Assembly: GCA_900768035.1 (NCBI GenBank)
Contig: CAAGBH010000095.1
Location: 1 to 10,153, forward strand
Reading direction: 5' to 3'
Source of the DNA: Clostridia bacterium
Lineage (GTDB): Bacteria > Bacillota > Clostridia > Oscillospirales > Acutalibacteraceae
Length of the DNA: 10,153 nt
Within the stretch, counting starts at the first letter, position 1. The number at the start of each line of letters is the position of its first letter. This document shows, in pieces, positions 1 to 4,694 of this stretch. Made by a program: the position numbers and the translations under genes. The notes beneath the pieces are model-generated. The model was not told where the DNA came from, did no database searches, and was given only the letters and a program-made list of their open reading frames with translations.

Positions 1-35
1 CGGCAACACGAGTTCGAATCTCGTACGGGTCACCA
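1..35 (+). tRNA. tRNA, 3' end only (isotype not determined)
   Basis: The window opens inside a tRNA. The T-stem ACGAG (8-12) and CTCGT (20-24) enclose the loop TTCGAAT. They are followed by the 3' acceptor strand ACGGGTC (25-31), discriminator A32 and an encoded CCA (33-35). The acceptor partner and anticodon lie outside the window, so the amino acid cannot be read. The bases before the T-stem (CGGCAAC) do not look like a usual five-base variable loop and might belong to a long variable arm (Leu, Ser or Tyr class), but this is a guess. Confidence 0.85.
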
Positions 36-60
36 TTTTTAAAAAATTGAATAATTGCTG

Positions 61-102
61 TTAAACAGTGCATACTGTTTAATATAAAGTGCCTTATGGC
101 AC
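61..102. repeat. Two hairpins in the tRNA-5S spacer
   Basis: The spacer ahead of 5S rRNA contains a perfect 9-bp inverted repeat, TTAAACAGT (61-69) and ACTGTTTAA (74-82), with loop GCAT. A 5-bp hairpin follows: GTGCC (89-93), loop TTAT, GGCAC (98-102). Neither is followed by a T-run, so they do not look like terminators. In a tRNA-5S precursor they may be processing signals, since stems flanking mature rRNA are common RNase III targets; this is inference. I see no coding potential here. Confidence 0.55.
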
Positions 103-111
103 AAAAAGTAA

Positions 112-228
112 GTTGGTGTTGATTGCGGCGAGGGTCCACCCGTTCCCATACCGAACACGGAAGTTAAGCTCGCTTGCGCCGAAGATACTTGGCGGGAAGC
201 TGCCCGGGAAAATAGGTAGATGCCAACA
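112..228 (+). rRNA. rrf: 5S ribosomal RNA
   Basis: This is a complete 5S rRNA of about 117 bases. The 5' strand of helix I, GTTGGTG (112-118), pairs with TGCCAAC (221-227), with G-T wobbles at the inner end. The conserved core is present: CCCGTTCCCATACCGAAC in loop B/helix III, GGAAGTTAAG, and GGTAGATGCC near the 3' end. Six T residues follow, then tRNA-Asn starts. It sits between two tRNAs; no 23S sequence is visible in the 111 bases upstream, so the window cannot show whether this is the tail of an rRNA operon or a separate 5S-tRNA cluster. Confidence 0.95.
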
Positions 229-234
229 TTTTTT

Positions 235-310
235 GCCCTAATAGCTCAGTCGGTAGAGCATGCGGCTGTTAACCGCAGTGTCACAGGTTCAAGTCCTGTT
301 TGGGGCGCCA
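235..310 (+). tRNA. tRNA-Asn (anticodon GTT)
   Basis: A full 76-base tRNA. The acceptor GCCCTAA (235-241) pairs with TTGGGGC (300-306) with one T-G wobble, followed by discriminator G307 and encoded CCA (308-310). The anticodon stem TGCGG/CCGCA (261-265, 273-277) holds the loop CTGTTAA, giving anticodon GTT at 268-270, which reads AAC/AAT. The T-arm is ACAGG-TTCAAGT-CCTGT (283-299). G at the discriminator position is the rule for bacterial tRNA-Asn. It starts six bases after 5S rRNA and is presumably cotranscribed with it. Confidence 0.96.
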
Positions 311-343
311 AAAATCCCGTTCACGTAAGTGGGCGGGATTTTT
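311..343 (+). terminator. Terminator of the 5S/tRNA-Asn unit
   Basis: AAAATCCCGTTCAC (311-324) pairs with GTGGGCGGGATTTT (329-342) around the loop GTAA, using two G-T wobbles, and a T-run ends the right arm. It starts directly after the CCA of tRNA-Asn. Positions 310-322 have an exact reverse complement further downstream at 389-401, so the left arm has two possible partners (see findings). Confidence 0.85.
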
Positions 344-378
344 ACTTCTTACTTCTTACCTCTTCACTCTTACCTCGA
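344..378. repeat. Pyrimidine-rich heptamer array (left, copy A)
   Basis: Five degenerate 7-base units run without gaps: ACTTCTT, ACTTCTT, ACCTCTT, CACTCTT and ACCTCGA. The strand is almost entirely C/T with a regular purine at unit starts. It begins one base after the terminator T-run. A matching purine-rich array in the opposite orientation lies at 406-437. Tandem heptamers of this style recall the STRR sequences of cyanobacteria, but no relationship is claimed. Confidence 0.75.
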
Positions 379-388
379 ACAAAATTTT

Positions 389-401
389 GAACGGGATTTT
401 T
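389..401. repeat. Second copy of the terminator right arm (copy A)
   Basis: GAACGGGATTTTT is the exact reverse complement of 310-322 (13 of 13), the terminator's left arm, and is nearly a direct repeat of the terminator's right arm. It sits between the two heptamer arrays. It lacks its own left partner nearby, so by itself it forms no hairpin. Confidence 0.7.
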
Positions 402-405
402 GGAA

Positions 406-437
406 AGTAAGAAGTAATAGTGAATAGTGAAGAGGTG
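406..437. repeat. Purine-rich heptamer array ending in GGTG (right, copy A)
   Basis: Four gap-free 7-base units, AGTAAGA, AGTAATA, GTGAATA and GTGAAGA, are followed by GGTG (434-437). In rotated register the units are the reverse complement of those at 344-378, so the two arrays form an imperfect inverted pair about the 389-401 segment. The GGTG and the following hairpin recur in copy B at 1187-1202. Confidence 0.75.
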
Positions 438-466
438 TTGCGGCTTTGCCGCTTTTATGCTATAAT
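438..466 (+). promoter_or_regulatory. Promoter with hairpin over the -35, upstream of the membrane-anchored protein gene
   Basis: TTGCGG (438-443) and TATAAT (461-466) are spaced by 17 bases, and TGC precedes the -10, making it an extended -10. The -35 overlaps a hairpin, GCGGC-TTT-GCCGC (440-452). The start codon is 22 bases beyond the -10. Confidence 0.65.
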
Positions 467-487
467 AAAACAAAGGTCGGTGATGAG

Positions 488-982
488 ATGAAAAAGAAAG
501 TTTTAATTTTTTCTGCTATCGTTTTACTTATAATACTTATTGTTATTAATTTTCCTATTTATAGGTTGACTACATTTTTGGGACTTCATAATTTTTATAG
601 TGTGGAAGAAATACAAAAGGTTATGTATATAGGAACTCCTTGGGATCGTGCAGATGCCAAAGATGTTATGAATTTAGCAAACCAAGCATTTAGTGACTGT
701 GGTCATTCCGAAGTAGAAAATGAAAATAAGTACGGTAAACTCTCTGTATATGCATCTTCAATAGAAACTTACCCTGAAACAGTAAAAACAAAATACTCCC
801 TTAAACTGTGGTCTGCACATTTGGGTGAAAACGAAGGGTATTTGTGGGTATATTATTCTCAAGAGGGACTGGATATAGACGGTGAAATGGATTATGGTAG
901 TTGGAATACACCTTCTCTTTGGAAAGTTCAAAAAGATACCAAAGGAAATTGGGTGGTTACAGAAATAAAAGAACACCCATAA
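488..982 (+). CDS. Small membrane-anchored exported protein of unknown function
   Basis: A 164-residue protein that I do not recognise. It begins MKKKVLIFS with a hydrophobic segment at about residues 5-24 rich in Ile/Leu/Val and no lipobox, so it is probably a signal anchor with the rest outside the membrane. The soluble part is rich in Tyr, Trp and acidic residues and ends in a strand-like WKVQKDTKGNWVVTEI segment, a kind of ending seen in NTF2-like exported proteins; that resemblance is only suggestive. ATG at 488 was chosen over the upstream TTG at 446 because GGTGAT (479-484), complementary to the 16S tail, lies just before it, and because TTG 446 would place the -10 inside the gene. It has its own promoter and shares its start layout (GGTGATGA then ATGAAAAA) with the lipoprotein gene at 1309. 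Confidence 0.75.
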   Translation: MKKKVLIFSAIVLLIILIVINFPIYRLTTFLGLHNFYSVEEIQKVMYIGTPWDRADAKDVMNLANQAFSDCGHSEVENENKYGKLSVYASSIETYPETVKTKYSLKLWSAHLGENEGYLWVYYSQEGLDIDGEMDYGSWNTPSLWKVQKDTKGNWVVTEIKEHP

Positions 983-998
983 CAAATGGCAATTTGTT
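981..998 (+). other. Small hairpin at the stop codon
   Basis: AACAAAT (981-987), loop GGCA and ATTTGTT (992-998) form a 7-bp stem overlapping the stop codon at 980-982. It is AT-rich and has no clean T-run, so it is more likely an mRNA 3'-end stem than a terminator. The real terminator is at 1056. Positions 999-1055 show nothing recognisable. Confidence 0.4.
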
Positions 999-1055
999 GT
1001 TTAAATGCTTAAAAATCCTCGGTTTTCATCCAGTTCTTTTTCGGACACGAGAGCC

Positions 1056-1093
1056 AAAAAGAAAAGTCACACATCGTGTGGCTTTTTCTTTTT
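1056..1093 (+). terminator. Terminator after the membrane-anchored protein gene
   Basis: The A-rich arm 1056-1072, ending AAAAGTCACAC, pairs with 1076-1093, starting GTGTGGCTTTT, around loop ATC. There is one T-G wobble and one bulged T, and the right arm ends in T-runs. This is the first module of repeat copy B. Together with the repeats to 1202 and the promoter at 1227-1255 it accounts for most of the 326-base gap between 983 and 1308. Confidence 0.8.
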
Positions 1094-1095
1094 GT

Positions 1096-1130
1096 ACTTT
1101 TCACTATTCTCTCTTCACTTTTCGCTCTTC
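1096..1130. repeat. Pyrimidine-rich heptamer array (left, copy B)
   Basis: Five gap-free 7-base units: ACTTTTC, ACTATTC, TCTCTTC, ACTTTTC and GCTCTTC. The unit differs from copy A in sequence but keeps period, strand bias and place, starting two bases after the terminator. Confidence 0.8.
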
Positions 1131-1137
1131 TCCAAAA

Positions 1138-1151
1138 ATGTGTGACTTTTC
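1138..1151. repeat. Second copy of the terminator right arm (copy B)
   Basis: ATGTGTGACTTTTC is the exact reverse complement of 1061-1074 (14 of 14), the left arm and part of the loop of the terminator at 1056-1093. It sits between the two heptamer arrays, exactly as 389-401 does in copy A. Confidence 0.75.
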
Positions 1152-1153
1152 CA

Positions 1154-1202
1154 GATAAAAGATAAGAGAGAAGAGATAAAAGAAAAGGTGTGGCTTCGCC
1201 AC
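1154..1202. repeat. Purine-rich heptamer array with GGTG and hairpin (right, copy B)
   Basis: Five gap-free 7-base units, GATAAAA, GATAAGA, GAGAAGA, GATAAAA and GAAAAGG, lead into GGTG (1187-1190). The hairpin GTGGC-TTC-GCCAC (1190-1202) follows. In copy A the same order gives GGTG then GCGGC-TTT-GCCGC. The units are broadly the reverse complement of the 1096-1130 units. Confidence 0.75.
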
Positions 1203-1226
1203 TAATTATAAATACAATGCTCCGCG

Positions 1227-1255
1227 TTGATTTATTTCCACTTTTATGCTATGCT
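1227..1255 (+). promoter_or_regulatory. Promoter of the lipoprotein gene
   Basis: TTGATT (1227-1232) and TATGCT (1250-1255) are spaced by 17 bases, with TGC just before the -10. The stretch CTTTTATGCTAT around the -10 is also found around the promoter at 451-462, so the conserved block extends into the promoter. Confidence 0.6.
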
Positions 1256-1308
1256 GGTATTAGGATAGAGAACAAAATTAATCAAAAATAACCCAAGGCG
1301 GTGATGAT

Positions 1309-1752
1309 ATGAAAAAACTTTTTGTCATTGTTTTAGTAATGTTTGTAGTATGGATGAGTGGTTGTTCGGTTCCAACGGACGAAGTTCTGCAATCGTTAGG
1401 AGAATATAAATCAGAACAGTATTTTACAAGTGGCGGTTTTCAAGATTATACCAACTATGCTAAATATACTTATGAAGATGTTGATTTTAGTAACAACATT
1501 TATTTCAGCGAGATTTCAACAGGAAGTAGTGAAAATTTAATTACGCATATTAAGGATTTTGAAAAATGGGTTGAGCTTCTTGAAGAAGATAATGAAGTCG
1601 CTTTGGCCTATGATTTTGATTCTTCTGTAATTTCAAAAGAGGATTATCTATATATTTATGATGACCCTAATTATTCAAAGTTAGGGTGTTATGACGTTTA
1701 CTTTTTTGATGTAGAAACAATGACACTTTATTACTTTCACAATAATATATAA
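1309..1752 (+). CDS. Small putative lipoprotein of unknown function
   Basis: A 147-residue protein that I do not recognise. The N-terminus is a lipoprotein signal: two lysines, a hydrophobic run (about residues 4-16) and MSGC with Cys19 as the likely lipidation site, so the mature protein should be tethered to the outer face of the membrane. The remainder is strongly acidic, with many Asp/Glu and Tyr/Phe residues, and ends with a Tyr/Phe-rich segment (DVYFFDVETMTLYYF). It shows no obvious catalytic motif. The start is set by AAGGCGGTGAT (1293-1303), close to the full 16S-complementary sequence. It may belong with the exported protein at 488 as a small cell-surface module, but they share no sequence I can align beyond the leader. 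Confidence 0.75.
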   Translation: MKKLFVIVLVMFVVWMSGCSVPTDEVLQSLGEYKSEQYFTSGGFQDYTNYAKYTYEDVDFSNNIYFSEISTGSSENLITHIKDFEKWVELLEEDNEVALAYDFDSSVISKEDYLYIYDDPNYSKLGCYDVYFFDVETMTLYYFHNNI

Positions 1753-1796
1753 AGAAAATCAGGTTTTTAGACCGGTTCCATTTTGAGTGTCGGTCC

Positions 1797-1836
1797 CCCA
1801 AAAAATCCCAAGTCGAAAGACTTGGGATTTTTTGGG
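1797..1836. terminator. Perfect 18-bp bidirectional terminator
   Basis: The left arm 1797-1814 (CCC, six A, TCCCAAGTC) pairs perfectly with 1819-1836 around a GAAA tetraloop. Six T residues lie within the right arm and six A in the left, so it can act in both directions. It ends the lipoprotein gene and directly precedes the hairpin array. The stretch 1753-1796 holds only a weak GACCG/CGGTC pairing (1770-1774, 1791-1795). Confidence 0.85.
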
Positions 1837-1839
1837 AAC

Positions 1840-2007
1840 GATGTGTTCCCTTCGGTAACGTGATCCGCACTTCGTGCGTGATGTTACCTTCGGTAGTGAT
1901 GTTTGCCTTCGGCAAATGAATTGGAACACATCACATCTCGTTGTGCCTTGGCGCAATATATCACTGTGCATGGCACAACATCACTTGCCCGTTAGGGCAA
2001 ACATCAC
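1840..2007. repeat. Hairpin array with linkers that invert at the centre
   Basis: Seven short hairpins alternate with eight 5-7-base linkers. The left half has four hairpins, all with TTC triloops: 1846-1858 (one mismatch), 1866-1878 (CGCAC/GTGCG), 1885-1895 (TACC/GGTA) and 1902-1916 (TTTGCC/GGCAAA). Its linkers read GATGTG (1840), GTGAT (1860), GTGATGT (1878) and GTGATGT (1896). The right half has three hairpins at 1941-1956, 1965-1977 and 1985-2000. Its linkers are the reverse complement: ACATCAC (1928), ATATCAC (1958), ACATCAC (1978) and ACATCAC (2001). The linkers can therefore pair in nested order, with each hairpin protruding. GATGTGTTCC (1840-1849) also matches GGAACACATC (1923-1932) for 10 bp. 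With the terminator before it and the promoter after it, this fills the 306-base gap between 1753 and 2058. Confidence 0.8.
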
Positions 2008-2036
2008 TTTACAAGGCAGAAGATTTTTGCTATACT
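2008..2036 (+). promoter_or_regulatory. Promoter of the broken four-helix-bundle gene
   Basis: TTTACA (2008-2013) and TATACT (2031-2036) are spaced by 17 bases, with TGC before the -10. The -35 directly touches the last ACATCAC linker of the hairpin array, so the array lies upstream of the start of transcription from this promoter. Confidence 0.65.
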
Positions 2037-2058
2037 TGGTTTTAAAGAAGGTGCAATA

Positions 2059-2407
2059 ATGTCTGAATCAAAACTTAGAACCTTATCTATGGACTTTGCT
2101 GTAGAAAGAACTTGTCAAATATTTAAAATCAAATCACGAAACCGTTATTGCCAATCAAATCGGCAGAAGTGGCACCTCTATCGGCGCTAATATCCGTGAA
2201 GCGCAGTATGCCCACGGCAAAGCAGATTTTATTGCTAAATTACAAATAGCACTTAAAGAAGCGAATGAAACTGGTTATTGGTTAGAATTGCTTTTTAAAA
2301 CAGATTATATAACTAAAAATCAATACAAAGAATTTGATATTGTTTGCACGGGCCTTCGTGCAATGCTTGTTTCATCCATCAACACCGCCAAGGAGAATAT
2401 GAAATAA
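2059..2407 (+). pseudogene. Four-helix-bundle (23S rRNA IVS-type) protein, frameshifted
   Basis: The first frame from ATG 2059 (ribosome binding site GAAGGTG) gives MSESKLRTLSMDFAVER. The homologous reading then resumes one base later, at CTT 2111, as LVKYLKSNHETVIANQ, continuing through IGRSGTSIGANIREAQ and YAHGKADF to NTAKENMK and TAA at 2405-2407. The full span is 349 bases, one more than a whole number of codons, so one extra base near 2107-2111 explains the break. Removing it restores a 115-residue protein, the normal size for this family. The GRSGTSIGANIREAQ stretch is the family hallmark. Members form small helical bundles related to the protein encoded in 23S rRNA intervening sequences and to the Avd protein of diversity-generating retroelements; their function as free-standing genes is not settled. 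As it stands the unshifted frame stops early, after about 43 codons. A base-calling error is possible. Confidence 0.85.
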
Positions 2408-2463
2408 ATTCCAATTTATTGACGAGTTTAAAAAGATATCTAAATCGGTGTAACTTATCAAAT

Positions 2464-2489
2464 AAAAGCAGTCGTAAGACTGCTTTTTT
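2464..2489 (+). terminator. Terminator after the four-helix-bundle gene
   Basis: AAAAGCAGTC (2464-2473) pairs perfectly with GACTGCTTTT (2478-2487) around GTAA, and the T-run extends to 2489. It lies 57 bases after the gene's stop. The A-run on the left allows action in both directions. Confidence 0.85.
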
Positions 2490-2529
2490 CTTTGGTTGAA
2501 ATGAAACACTGTATTATACTTGCCAACTG

Positions 2530-2538
2530 TGGTATAAT
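2530..2538 (+). promoter_or_regulatory. Extended -10 promoter of the alkyltransferase gene
   Basis: TGG followed by TATAAT (2533-2538) is a good extended -10 element. No convincing -35 lies at the right distance; TTGCCA at 2520 is only 7 bases away. The gene starts 21 bases downstream of the -10, with AGAGGTG as ribosome binding site. Confidence 0.55.
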
Positions 2539-2558
2539 TAGTTTAAAGAGGTGTTAAG

Positions 2559-2858
2559 ATGTCGGTTTTTGAGAGGATTTATGATGTTGTCAGGCAAATA
2601 CCTAAAGGCAAAGTGACCACCTATGGACAGGTGGCATTATTGGCGGGCAATCCCCGTTGGGCAAGGGTTGTAGGCTACGCTTTGCATAATAATCCCGAAC
2701 CGTTTGTGATTCCTTGCCACAGGGTTGTAAACCGTGAGGGAAAAGTGGCAGAGGCTTTTGCTTTCGGCGGTGGACAGACACAAAGAGAACTGCTTGAAAA
2801 AGAAGGCGTAATTTTCGAAGAAGACGGACATATAGACCTCAAAAAATTCGGTTGGTGA
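2559..2858 (+). CDS. Short MGMT-family protein (O6-alkylguanine-DNA alkyltransferase-like)
   Basis: A 99-residue protein covering only the C-terminal DNA-binding and active-site domain of the Ogt/Ada-C family. Visible family features are IPKGKVTTYGQVA (14-26), the helix with the probable arginine finger ARVVGYALHNNP (35-46, Arg36), the active-site motif IPCHRVV (51-57) with Cys53 as likely alkyl acceptor, and RELLEKEGV (76-84). Full alkyltransferases have about 160-180 residues with an extra N-terminal domain, absent here. Alkyltransferase-like (ATL) proteins are also short but carry Trp in place of the Cys (PWHR); this one keeps the Cys. It may therefore repair O6-alkylguanine directly, or flag lesions for other repair pathways. 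It is monocistronic by position: an extended -10 lies ahead and the next gene has its own promoter. Confidence 0.85.
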   Translation: MSVFERIYDVVRQIPKGKVTTYGQVALLAGNPRWARVVGYALHNNPEPFVIPCHRVVNREGKVAEAFAFGGGQTQRELLEKEGVIFEEDGHIDLKKFGW

Positions 2859-2869
2859 CTGTTTAAGCC

Positions 2870-2898
2870 TTGATTTTAAAGGGGAATATGTTTATAAT
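2870..2898 (+). promoter_or_regulatory. Promoter of the ABC exporter gene
   Basis: TTGATT (2870-2875) and TATAAT (2893-2898) are spaced by exactly 17 bases. Transcription would start near 2905, which argues against the in-frame TTG at 2870 and ATG at 2888 as start codons and in favour of ATG 2930. Confidence 0.7.
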
Positions 2899-2929
2899 TT
2901 ACTTAGCAAAAAATAAAGAAGGAAAAACT

Positions 2930-4693
2930 ATGAAAGAGACGAAAAAATATAAATCGGCTGTGCTTATAAAGCGGTTTTTACCGTATTATAAGAAATATAC
3001 CAAAACATTGATTTTTGATTTGGTGTGTGCTTGCCTTACAACCGTTTGTGAAATTGTTTTACCGCTTATTATGAGGGAAATCACAAATGCGGGTATGAAC
3101 GATTTGTCGGTGCTGACGGTCAGATATGTTTTGGGAATTGGTTTATTATATTTTGTTTTGCGCATTATTGATTCTGCGGCATATTATTATATGGCTTATG
3201 CAGGTCACGTAATGGGTACTAAAATTGAAACCGATATGCGCCGAGACGCTTATTTTCATTTGCATAATCTATCCGATACATACTTCAATAACACAAAGGT
3301 AGGTCAGATTATGGGACGTATCACAAACGACCTTTTTGATGTTACTGAATTTTCCCACCATTGCCCTGAGGAATTTTTGATTGCAGGGGTTAAAGGCTTA
3401 GTTTCTTTTATAATTCTTCTTAATATAAATATACCGCTCACCTTGATAATTTTCATTATCATTCCTGCTATGATTTTGATTTGCAAAAATCTTAATCATA
3501 AAATGCGTGAGACTTTCAGAAGTCAGCGTCAGATGATTGGTGAACTTAATGCAAGAATCGAAGATTCGCTTTTAGGTCAAAAGGTTGTTAAGGCGTTCGC
3601 TAATGAGGATGTTGAGCGAGAGAAGTTTGAAAAGGACAACCAAAAATTCTTTGGGATTAAAAAATTGTCATACAGATTTATGGGTGCATTTTCTACCACA
3701 ACCCGTATGTTTGACGGAATAATGTATGCTGCAGTTGTTATTGCGGGCAGTATTTTTATGATTAAAGGCAAAATCAATGCGGGTGACCTCGTGGCATATT
3801 TGCTTTATGTAACAACATTTATTGCTACTGTGCGCCGAATTATTGAATTTGCAGAACAGTTTCAGCGTGGTATGACGGGTATTGAACGCTTTTTGCAGAT
3901 TATGGATGCGGATATTGAAATATTTGACGAGCCTGATGCCGTAGACCTTGAAAATCCACAAGGCGATATTGAGTTTAAAAATGTTTCTTTTGAATATCCT
4001 GATGACCATAACCGAGTTTTCACAGGGCTTGATTTCAAGGTTAAAAGCGGTGAGAAGATTGCTTTTGTCGGTCCGTCGGGAGGCGGAAAAACCACCCTTT
4101 GCAATTTAATCCCCCGTTTTTATGATGTAACTGACGGTGAGATTTTACTTGACGGTAAAAATATTAAACAATACACTCTTAAAAGTTTGAGAAACAGTAT
4201 TGGTATGGTGCAACAGGATGTTTATCTGTTTTCGGGTACGGTTTATGAGAATATATCCTACGGTAAACCAGGCGCTTCAATGGAAGAAGTTGTTGCTGCG
4301 GCTAAGAGAGCGGGCGCTCACGAATTTATAAGTGAACTTAAAGACGGTTACAACACCTATGTTGGTGAACGGGGTGTAAAACTTTCGGGCGGGCAAAAAC
4401 AGAGAATAAGCATTGCAAGGGTTTTCCTCAAAAATCCGCCGATTATTATTCTTGATGAAGCCACAAGCGCACTTGATAATGAAAGTGAATTTGCGGTGGC
4501 GAAGTCGCTTGCGAAACTTTCTGAGGGCAGAACCACAATTACAATTGCTCATAGGCTTTCTACTATTCGCAAGGCGGATAGAATTATGGTGCTTACTGAT
4601 GAGGGTATAGTTGAACAGGGCACTCACGATGAGTTGTTAGAGAAGAAAGGTGTTTACTACCGCTTTAATGAAATGGCAAATGAACTTAATTGA
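2930..4693 (+). CDS. ABC exporter, fused membrane and ATPase domains
   Basis: A 587-residue half-transporter of the MsbA/BmrA type: a six-helix membrane domain (about residues 20-320) followed by an ATPase domain (about 345-587). ATPase motifs are complete: Walker A GPSGGGKTT (381-389), Q-loop Gln428 in GMVQQD, signature LSGGQKQR (485-492), Walker B IIILDE (505-510) with catalytic Glu510 followed by ATSALD, and H-loop His541 in IAHRLST. Because one subunit carries every catalytic residue and no partner gene is adjacent, a homodimer is likely. ATG 2930 follows AAGGA; an upstream ATG at 2888 has AAAGGGG but would lie before the predicted transcription start. Such exporters move lipids, drugs or peptides outward; the substrate cannot be read from the sequence. 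The gene stands alone between its promoter and a terminator. Confidence 0.92.
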   Translation: MKETKKYKSAVLIKRFLPYYKKYTKTLIFDLVCACLTTVCEIVLPLIMREITNAGMNDLSVLTVRYVLGIGLLYFVLRIIDSAAYYYMAYAGHVMGTKIETDMRRDAYFHLHNLSDTYFNNTKVGQIMGRITNDLFDVTEFSHHCPEEFLIAGVKGLVSFIILLNINIPLTLIIFIIIPAMILICKNLNHKMRETFRSQRQMIGELNARIEDSLLGQKVVKAFANEDVEREKFEKDNQKFFGIKKLSYRFMGAFSTTTRMFDGIMYAAVVIAGSIFMIKGKINAGDLVAYLLYVTTFIATVRRIIEFAEQFQRGMTGIERFLQIMDADIEIFDEPDAVDLENPQGDIEFKNVSFEYPDDHNRVFTGLDFKVKSGEKIAFVGPSGGGKTTLCNLIPRFYDVTDGEILLDGKNIKQYTLKSLRNSIGMVQQDVYLFSGTVYENISYGKPGASMEEVVAAAKRAGAHEFISELKDGYNTYVGERGVKLSGGQKQRISIARVFLKNPPIIILDEATSALDNESEFAVAKSLAKLSEGRTTITIAHRLSTIRKADRIMVLTDEGIVEQGTHDELLEKKGVYYRFNEMANELN

Positions 4694-4694
4694 T

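Noticed and set aside
283..310. tRNA-Asn 3' end as an integration attachment site
   Set aside because: No second copy of this sequence and no integrase gene could be found in the window.
344..437. CRISPR-like array
   Set aside because: Units are 7 bases with no spacers; this is a tandem heptamer repeat, not repeat-spacer structure.
446..487. Upstream TTG start for the membrane-anchored protein
   Set aside because: It would put the TATAAT box inside the coding region and adds residues ahead of a clean signal sequence.
901..1158. Open frame of 85 codons overlapping the end of the membrane-anchored protein gene
   Set aside because: It begins inside that gene and runs through the terminator and heptamer array; no ribosome binding site.
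1874..2059. Open frame of 61 codons across the hairpin array
   Set aside because: It follows the hairpin repeats, has no ribosome binding site, and overlaps the promoter of the next gene; the sequence is explained by the array.
1840..2407. Intervening sequence from a 23S rRNA gene
   Set aside because: The gene family is related to IVS proteins, but there is no 23S sequence on either side; it has its own promoter and terminator.
2870..2929. Upstream TTG or ATG (2888) start for the ABC exporter
   Set aside because: Both precede the transcription start predicted from the 17-bp-spaced promoter at 2870-2898; ATG 2930 has a good ribosome site.
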